Below, piece after piece: positions 8,521 to 13,755 of a stretch of 13,755 nucleotides of DNA. Below the pieces are notes generated by a model that saw only the letters and a list, made by a program, of their open reading frames with translations, was not told the origin of the DNA and did no database searches. The translations under genes and the position numbers were made by a program. The stretch comes from Setomelanomma holmii (taxonomy: Eukaryota; Ascomycota; Dothideomycetes; Pleosporales; Phaeosphaeriaceae): NCBI GenBank assembly GCA_010015745.1, contig ML978401.1, forward strand, positions 4,239 through 17,993. The letters are read 5' to 3'. Position 1 is the stretch's first letter; every line of letters begins with the position of its first letter.

Positions 8521-8584
8521 TAGGCGTGTAGCCGGCGATTCGTGGGGCGCTCGCTTGGGTGGAGCGCTCGCATGGGAAACACGT
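8521..8584 (-). repeat. Right terminal inverted repeat of C1
   Basis: Reverse complement of 6151-6214 with three transitions. It ends ACACGT at 8584, followed by target TA at 8585-8586. Confidence 0.9.
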
Positions 8585-8586
8585 TA

Positions 8587-8960
8587 CCTTAAGAGGCTAT
8601 TGGTAACAACGTTGTGTTTTCTAGAGATTTGCTTAATGTCGAAATTCTAGGCTAGAATAGCTGCTAGCTATTAGCTAACTACTGCACCGAGTGTCTCTAC
8701 TAAGAACCTATTAAGTTAGTAAATAAGAGTCTAAGTATTAGTTTCGATTGTAAAGTAGCGTCTATACAGCTAAAGGGAAAACTTCTTAAGCGCCTATACA
8801 ACTACTTTTATCTCTAACTTAGTAGAGTGCTAATTAGATTCTGCTACTAACTAGAGAGTGCTTTCAAATGAACATAGGTAACGCTTTCTGTCTAGGCTAA
8901 TTTGCTTCAGAACTGCACCTCTGCCTTCTTTGCTCGCATCTACAGCTACGAAAAGTATAC
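8587..8960 (-). pseudogene. Gypsy RNase H domain, relic
   Basis: On the minus strand a single frame shows the start of a Ty3/Gypsy RNase H: Val-Asp-Ala-Ser (codons 8932-8943) followed by Gly-Ala-Val-Leu, then Ala-Leu-Lys-Lys (about 8785), Glu-Thr-Asn-Thr (about 8740, family Glu-Thr-Asp-Ala), Leu-Asn-Arg (about 8705) and Lys-His-Asn-Val-Val with Asn-Ser-Leu (about 8600), the usual end of the domain. Stops are mostly TAG. The domain degrades the RNA strand during reverse transcription. C1 inserted just after its end, between RNase H and integrase. Confidence 0.82.
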
Positions 8961-9289
8961 TACTATGCTTGTAGTCTATAGAGATATAAGCGCAGGTACT
9001 AAGGTAATACTATACTTTAGATACTCTATAGCTTACTGTTGTGCTAGTCTCTATATCTATTCTACATTAAGTCTTAGTAGATAGAATAGTAGTTTTGCGT
9101 AGATAGCAAAGCCTTCGACCTACATGCAGTAGTACACGTATATACCTACGAATCCTTGTACTTCTTAGACGTTCTAGTATAGAGGCTAATTCTTAATCTT
9201 TTTTGCTTTGCTAATATCTAGTTGTCTGCCTTAAGCTAAGACCTTATAGCTAATCATTACTAATCTGTCTATACACTAATAGCATTTCT

Positions 9290-9905
9290 TCTCTAACACT
9301 ATAGTACTAGCTCTTTTAATATCTGCTAACACTCTGTTAAGTTAGACAATGTGCTTAAGCACAAAGCGTTAGACTTCTAGTAGTAATTATTAGTTTCTAT
9401 AATTTGTCTTTAGTCTACTGCAAGTAATATTATCTACAAACAGAAGTATATAAGGCTAATAGTCTTTTAAGATCTTAGTTGTTGTGCGCTAGAATACTGC
9501 TACTAAATTAGTTACTTCTTGTACTAAGGTGTATGATCGCACTAATCTAACTAGAGTCGCTATAGCTATTATGTCGCGACTCTTAGAATGTAATGTAATC
9601 TAGTCGTATTCTAAGAAGAGATCTATTAACGTGTAGATCTAACTACTAGCAAATCTCCTAGAGAATTTGTCAACTATAGATTAGGTAATTAGCATCTCGC
9701 CTAGTAATTGCATTTATAAGCTAAGCATTCTCAACTATACGATGTTTACTATTCTTTTTCTTTGCTAAGTGCTATAGATTCTAGTACTAGCTATTACATC
9801 TTTCTAATGTGTCTTAGTCTAAACGTTTGTTAATTATGTAAACTACCTCTTCTTCTAAGGCTTTAGGTATTAGAAAAACTCTCGCTTACTATGCCTTGTA
9901 AGGGA
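9290..9905 (-). pseudogene. Gypsy reverse transcriptase, relic
   Basis: Minus-strand reading from about 9905 gives Ile-Pro-Lys-Ala and Leu-Glu-Arg-Cys-Asn-Ser (about 9800), then Lys-Lys-Lys-Asn and Lys-His-Arg-Ile-Val (about 9745), the conserved fingers region of fungal Gypsy reverse transcriptases. The catalytic box reads Phe-Val-Asp-Asn (9429-9440). The family has Phe/Tyr-Val-Asp-Asp, so the second Asp has become Asn through a G-to-A change. Many TAG/TAA codons and at least one frameshift interrupt it. Connecting sequence continues to the RNase H at 8960. Confidence 0.8.
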
Positions 9906-10050
9906 TTGTTCGTATGCGATATGGAGGCTGCATTCTCTAAACTCTTGCGCTTCGTCTACAAAGGTAGTTTCTCTTAAGAACTTAGCGTGTAGTCTGCGCT
10001 GTAATGCTAAGCAGCATACAATTAGAGATACTAAGAATAACAGATGCTTA

Positions 10051-10190
10051 ACGTGCTTTACAAGCGAGTCGTCAATACAAGCGAGTCGTCAATACAAGCG
10101 AGTCGTCAATACAAGCGAGTCGTCAATACAAGCGAGTCGTCAATACAAGCGAGTCGTCAATACAAGCGAGTCGTCAGCCTCACCAACTTT
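10051..10190 (+). repeat. Left terminal inverted repeat of copy D with seven 17-bp units
   Basis: Unit ACAAGCGAGTCGTCAAT starts at 10060, 10077, 10094, 10111, 10128, 10145 and 10162, the last ending in the inner motif GCCTCACCAACTTT. The first six units are identical, which points to recent expansion. An open frame crossing them is an artefact of the repeat. Confidence 0.97.
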
Positions 10191-10256
10191 GCGCACCGGC
10201 TTGAGCGTACAACTCAACCACAACGTAGGGCAGTATATTGATGTTAATACAATAGA

Positions 10257-11915
10257 TTAAGCAGTATCTACAATATCCTTTTTACATGTACGTAAGTTGT
10301 GCCCAGGCTCTCTGCACCTGCTGCAGCGCGCTAGAGCCTGGCGACTGAGACCTAATCGCTCTCCTTCTTGACGCTCTTCACGAGCAATCTGCTGGTCAGC
10401 CTCCTTTCGAGCAAGTATATCCTCTCCCTCTCCCTTTGTTAAGGTCCCTTGCTTCTGTAGCCGCTTCTTTTTGCGCTGCCTACGCTTTGTTGCTGCCTCG
10501 TTAGCTCTCTCAAGGCTGGTAATCCGATCGCGCATTAGCCCAGCGGAGAGCATCACTACTTCAGCCCCCTTCTTTAGCTGGTCAATCGCTTCAATAATCG
10601 AAGCTGGCGACGAGCTCTTGTGCTTTCGAACACGCTCACGTATCAACGTTGATTGAGCCTCCCAGACAGCCTCCGGCAGAGCAGCCGAAGTAGCCGTACG
10701 CAGCTGCACGTCCAGCTTTGACAGAACAGCGTCTGGCTGAAGAGGGACAAGGCCTGCGCCTCGAAAGGCTGAGCAGATATTGGCTGTTGTGAACGCGCAA
10801 TCAAAGGCTACCTTAAAGGCTGGCAGGAATTCAAGCTTCGTGATGTGGTTGATGTGGTGGCGGATGAGAGCCTCAATCTCACGGCTGTACGCGCGCTTCA
10901 ACGGCGAGAAGCAGCCAACGTCAAGAGGCTGCAGCAGGTGAGATGAATGAGGCGGCATGCAGAGTGTATAGATACTATGCTCCTTGCAAAGCTCTTCAAA
11001 TTCAAGAGAGTGGTAGCTCTCATGGCTATCAAGGATGAGCAGCCTACGCGCTTTAACCACCTTGCCCTCTGTATGCTTGATGAAGTGCTTCAGCCACTCA
11101 ACTCCTATCTCGTTGGTTGTCCAGCCATTATCGCTTACTGCGATTGCCCAGTTGCGTGGGATATCCTTCTCCTTGTACCAGGCAGATAGGTGATACTGGC
11201 CAGCAAAGATGAGGAATAGTGGGATAGCCCAGCCTCTAGCGTTGATTCCTTGGATTACTGTCGTCTATTCGCGATTACCAGGCTGAACAGCCTTTGGCCT
11301 TCCTCTTCTCTCTAACCCTGTCACAACGAGCTAAGTCGTGATTTTGCCTATCATAAAGCCAGCCTCGTCAAAGTTGTAGACGTCCTTATCACAGATGCTG
11401 TACTTGGCCTTTGTCCGCTCTACGAGCTCAAACCAGCTTCTAATCAATATAGGATCTTCACATAGAGCTCTCTGCCTATCGTATGCTTAGTTAAAACGCG
11501 TTGTAAGACTGTCTGTACGCTTGACGAAGTTGCGCAGCTAGTGGACGCCGATGCGACCTGCACTGCGCGCAGCAAGCAGCTTATCAGCCATATCACGTAC
11601 AGCTGCGTATGTAGGCGCAAATCCACAAGAATCCAGATCTAGTATATAACGTATGATAACCTCCTCCTCTAGCTAGGTAAGCTTCTTTGAGTTAGGCTGG
11701 CAATCGCGTCGGGCAGGCTTCCTAGCGCGTCGGTCAGGCTTCCTAGCGCGTCGGTCAGGCTTCCTAGCGCGTCGGTCGCGCATTGTCATACGAGGGACAT
11801 TGTAGGTTAAAGCAGCGCAGTTTTCGGACTGAATTTGCTTCGCTTCAATGGAATTGATAGCAAGCTAGATATCAGCTTCATTTGAAGGTACTTGAGGAGC
11901 GTAACGTTGAGGCAT
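10257..11915 (-). pseudogene. Pogo/Fot1-type transposase, one frame with six stops (copy D)
   Basis: From ATG 11915 to TAA 10257-10259 a single frame of 552 codons plus stop has no frameshift. Six internal stops (codon 17, codon 81, and four between about 11540 and 11260) are TAG or TAA, at least four at Trp or Gln codons of relatives. The last 267 codons, from 11060, are open. Parts in order: Psq-type helix-turn-helix, a basic linker with a threefold 7-residue repeat, CENP-B-like helix-turn-helix, catalytic core with all three Asp present (Asn-Phe-Asp-Glu; Leu-Asp-Ser-His-Glu; Gln-Pro-Leu-Asp-Val), a Lys/Arg-rich coiled segment, and a zinc knuckle Cys-Ser-Arg-Cys-Arg-Glu-Pro-Gly-His (about 10285-10330). 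Such proteins cut and paste their element at TA. It is probably dead, but damaged only by point changes. Confidence 0.93.
11706..11777 (-). repeat. 21-bp in-frame tandem repeat in the copy D transposase
   Basis: About 3.5 units start at 11706 (variant, shorter), 11725, 11746 and 11767. The period of 21 bp keeps the frame and repeats the peptide Asp-Arg-Arg-Ala-Arg-Lys-Pro in the basic linker after the first helix-turn-helix. Copies B and E have a single unit (Ala-Gly-Lys-Pro or Ala-Gly-Lys-Gln). Confidence 0.92.
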
Positions 11916-11941
11916 TGTACAAAGACTTGAAGTGGTTGCAC

Positions 11942-12013
11942 AAAGTTGGTGGGGCTGACGACTCGCTTGCATTGACGACTCGCTTGTATTGACGACTCGC
12001 TTGTAAAGCACGT
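11942..12013 (-). repeat. Right terminal inverted repeat of copy D with three 17-bp units
   Basis: On the minus strand, ACGTGCTTT is followed by three units with core GCGAGTCGTCA, one with a single A/G change, then GCCCCACCAACTTT. It ends at 12013 next to target TA. Confidence 0.95.
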
Positions 12014-12015
12014 TA

Positions 12016-12035
12016 TTCTCTATAGAAACATCTAT
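12016..12035. other. 20-bp spacer between copies D and E
   Basis: Only ttctctatagaaacatctat separates the right TA of D (12014-12015) from the left TA of E (12036-12037). Confidence 0.75.
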
Positions 12036-12037
12036 TA

Positions 12038-12100
12038 ACGTACTTCACAAGCGAGTCGGTCATACAAGCGAGTCGGTCACTCTGCCAAGCCCCCACCAAA
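12038..12100 (+). repeat. Left terminal repeat of copy E
   Basis: Two 17-bp units ACAAGCGAGTCGGTCAT and ACAAGCGAGTCGGTCAC, then GCCCCCACCAAAA. It matches the left end of copy A in layout and in most bases. Confidence 0.88.
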
Positions 12101-12128
12101 ATCTACTGTTACTCACAGTAGAAACGCG

Positions 12129-13755
12129 ATGTCTCAACAACCTAATAAGCTACCAGCTTCAAAAGAGGCTCAACTGCAGATTGCGCTTAGAGCTCTTGAA
12201 CGAGACGCGACACTCTCGCAACGAAGCGCAGCGAAGTTCTACTGCGTTCCTCAATCAACACTAAGCGACCAACGCGCTGGAAAGCAGTCTCGACGCAACT
12301 GTCCGCCCAACTCTCGAAACCTCTGCCTAACAGAGGAGGACGTGATTGTTCGGGATATACTTGAACTCTCTGCGCAAGGATTTCCGCCCCAGCTGGACGC
12401 TGTGACTGATATGGCCAATCAACTGCGCAAGGAGCGTGGCCAGAAGCCAGTAGGCGTTCACTGGGCTAACAACTTCGTCAGACGTCGCCCTGAGCTCAAA
12501 GTCAGCTTCAATCGCAGGATAGACTACAAGAGAGCTCTCTGCGAAGATCCTGAGGTCGTACGAGGCTGGTTCCGGCTTGTAGAGAACACAAAGGCGAAGC
12601 ACAGCATCCTTGATGAAGATACCTGGAACTTTGACGAGTCTGGTTTCATGATGGGCATGATATCAACTGAGGCAGTGGTTACAAGTTCTGACCGCCGAGG
12701 ACGGCCGAGGACGGTACAGCAGGGTAATCAAGAGTGGACTACCGTTATCCAAGGCATCAACGCGACTGGGTGGGCAATCCCGCCCTTCGTCATCTTCCAG
12801 GGCAAGAACCACCTCTCTGCCTGGTACAAGGAGGAGACCCTGCCTTCAGATTAGGTTATTGCAGTCTCCGAGAACGGCTGGACAACAAATGAGCTCGGCC
12901 TGCAGTGGTTGAAGCACTTTGATGCTCATACGAAAAAACGTACTGTGGGCACAGTACGTTTGCTCATTATTGACGGCCACGAGAGCCACAACTCGCTCGA
13001 CTTCCAGAACTACTGCAAGGAGAACAATATCCTTACTCTTCAGATGCCTCCTCACTCGTCGCACATCCTGCAGCCTCTTGACGTAGGTTGTTTCTCGCCA
13101 ACGAAGAAGGCGTACAGGCGCCAAGCTGAGAAGTTGATGCGCAACAAGATCAACCACATCACTAAACTTGAGTTCTTACCCTGCTTTATTGCTGCTTTTA
13201 AGGAGTCCTTTACAGAGAGTAATATTAAGGGAAGCTTTCAAGGCGCTAGCTTAGTTCCACTTAACCCAGAGGCGGTAATATCGAAGATAGACGTCCACCT
13301 TCGTACACCTACACCACCTGCTATTGAAGACGTTCCCTGGTACTCGCAAACTCCAAGTAATACCCTAGAATTTAGGTCACAATCAAAGCTAATTCAAGAG
13401 AGAATTCGAAGACACGTAGATAGCTCGCCTTCCTCAATAGTTGATGCAGTTGAAAAGTTCCACAAAGGCGCTGCAATGATGGCGCATTCTATGGTGTTGA
13501 TGGCCAAGCGCAACGCAGAGCTTACAGCAGCCAACGAGGCCGCCGTACGTCGTAAAGCGCGTAAAAGAAAGCGTATACAAGCAGAGGGCGTCCTTACAGT
13601 TGAGGAGGGCGTGCGCTTAACTACCTTGAAGGAGTTTGCAGCGCGTAGTAATGGGAAGAAGGCGAAAAAGAGCGCGCGTGCTGAAGGCAGTGAGCCGACT
13701 CAAAGGCGCTGCAAACGCTGCAGTGAGGTAGGGCACAACTCGCGCACGTGTAAAA
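12129..13755 (+). pseudogene. Pogo/Fot1-type transposase, near-intact with one stop (copy E)
   Basis: The frame from ATG 12129 runs 542 codons to the window end with one interruption, TAG at 12852-12854 (codon 242), where relatives have Trp. Residues about 8-60 are a Psq-type helix-turn-helix and basic linker, 65-125 the CENP-B-like second DNA-binding domain, 155-335 the DDE_1 core. Catalytic Asp169, Asp282 and Asp318 are all present; the last two have 35 residues between them (DD35D). Residues 455-485 are a charged, Lys/Arg-rich helix that may hold a nuclear signal. Cys528-X2-Cys531-X4-His536-X4-Cys541 is a zinc knuckle. The protein should bind its terminal repeats and move the element at TA sites. 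Only the one stop breaks it; the last few codons lie beyond the edge. A frame of 241 codons ends at the stop. Confidence 0.93.

Larger units (their letters stand above)
6151..8584 (-). mobile_element. Pogo/Fot1-type transposon C1 (outer element of a nest)
   Basis: Terminal inverted repeats at 6151-6214 and 8521-8584 match over 64 bp with three transitions and begin ACGTGTTTCCCATGCGAG. Target TA lies at 6149-6150 and 8585-8586, inside the Gypsy pol gene. The 2434-bp length is too long for one element because a second element, C2, sits within C1's transposase gene at 8010/8011. Only C1's ends and the 5' part of its gene (8013-8503) are clearly its own. Confidence 0.87.
3885..10050 (-). mobile_element. 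Ty3/Gypsy retrotransposon backbone, RIP-degraded, with later insertions
   Basis: AT-rich DNA on the minus strand carries, from right to left, reverse transcriptase, RNase H, integrase core and integrase C-terminal module, which is the Ty3/Gypsy order (in Copia, integrase precedes reverse transcriptase). It is interrupted by a solo LTR (4510-5097) and by the C1/C2 transposon nest (6151-8584); removing these joins the frames. In-frame TAG and TAA are very frequent, mostly where the family has Trp or Gln. Gag and protease are not seen; they would lie to the right of 10050, where copies D and E and the window end intervene. Its own LTRs are not securely identified; 1-148 is a candidate for the 3' one. 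Confidence 0.85.
10051..12013 (-). mobile_element. Pogo/Fot1-type DNA transposon, copy D (complete ends)
   Basis: A 1963-bp element with TA at 10049-10050 and 12014-12015. Both ends begin ACGTGCTTTACAAGCGAG. The terminal repeats are unequal: 140 bp on the left with seven 17-bp units, 72 bp on the right with three. It contains one transposase gene on the minus strand and is the sister of copy B. It lies 20 bp from copy E, with gene 5' ends facing each other. Confidence 0.95.
12038..13755 (+). mobile_element. Pogo/Fot1-type DNA transposon, copy E (runs off the window)
   Basis: The left end ACGTACTTCACAAGCGAG follows TA at 12036-12037. The element is the same subfamily as copy A but far better kept, and its transposase gene runs to the window edge. 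The 3' end of the gene and the right terminal repeat lie outside, so completeness cannot be judged. Confidence 0.9.

Noticed and set aside
10060..10176. CRISPR-like array
   Set aside because: The units are contiguous 17-bp direct repeats without spacers, sit inside a transposon terminal repeat, and the DNA is fungal.
10044..10241. A 65-codon open frame with a repeated Tyr-Lys-Arg-Val-Val-like peptide at the left end of copy D
   Set aside because: It is produced entirely by the 17-bp iterons of the terminal repeat; there is no homology and no gene context.
12852..12854. Programmed stop-codon readthrough in copy E
   Set aside because: The TAG lies at a conserved Trp codon and fits the RIP-type change seen throughout; nothing indicates a readthrough signal.
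12846..13157. 103-codon open frame on the minus strand
   Set aside because: It is antisense to the well-supported transposase frame of copy E; its length comes from the codon bias of the real gene.
12129..13755. A domesticated CENP-B-like host gene
   Set aside because: The gene is enclosed by a transposon terminal repeat next to a TA target and keeps all three catalytic Asp residues, so it reads as a transposase of a recent insertion.

Overview
The window looks like a transposon graveyard from a filamentous ascomycete (Pezizomycotina). No host gene, rRNA or tRNA was recognised. Every readable reading frame belongs to a transposable element, and nearly all are broken by in-frame stops. Where relatives can be compared, most stops replace Trp (TGG) or Gln (CAA/CAG) codons with TAG/TAA. 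These are CpA-to-TpA changes on one strand or the other, the signature of repeat-induced point mutation (RIP), a process known only in fungi.

Layout. The oldest layer is a very AT-rich, heavily mutated Ty3/Gypsy retrotransposon on the minus strand. Reverse transcriptase (about 9290-9905), RNase H (about 8587-8960), integrase core (about 5104-6150) and integrase C-terminal module (about 4150-4503) are readable in order from right to left. Into it sit: a GC-richer solo LTR (4510-5097) with a 6-bp target duplication; a pogo/Fot1-type DNA transposon nested inside a relative (6151-8584); and two more pogo elements, B (2028-3882, plus) and D (10051-12013, minus). Element A (599-2004, plus) lies just left of B and element E (12038 to the window end, plus) just right of D. 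The left edge (1-148) is the end of another LTR.

The five readable pogo transposase genes (A, B, C2, D, E) and the C1 remnant fall into at least four subfamilies by terminal repeat and protein (A/E, B/D, C1, C2). Where complete, each encodes about 540-550 residues: a Psq/CENP-B type DNA-binding region, a DD35D catalytic core, a basic coiled region, and a C-terminal CCHC zinc knuckle. Each has TA target duplications and terminal inverted repeats beginning ACGT or a one-base variant. The terminal repeats carry a 17-bp unit, usually with core GCGAG, present at least twice and up to seven times. E is the best preserved, with one internal stop, but runs off the window.

Unusual points are the 17-bp iterons inside the terminal repeats (7 against 3 copies in D), an in-frame 7-residue repeat in D's DNA-binding linker, the C1/C2 nest that lost one inner terminus, and two tight A/E-B/D pairs separated by only 19-20 bp. 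Statements about mobility or mutation history are inferences from the sequence alone.
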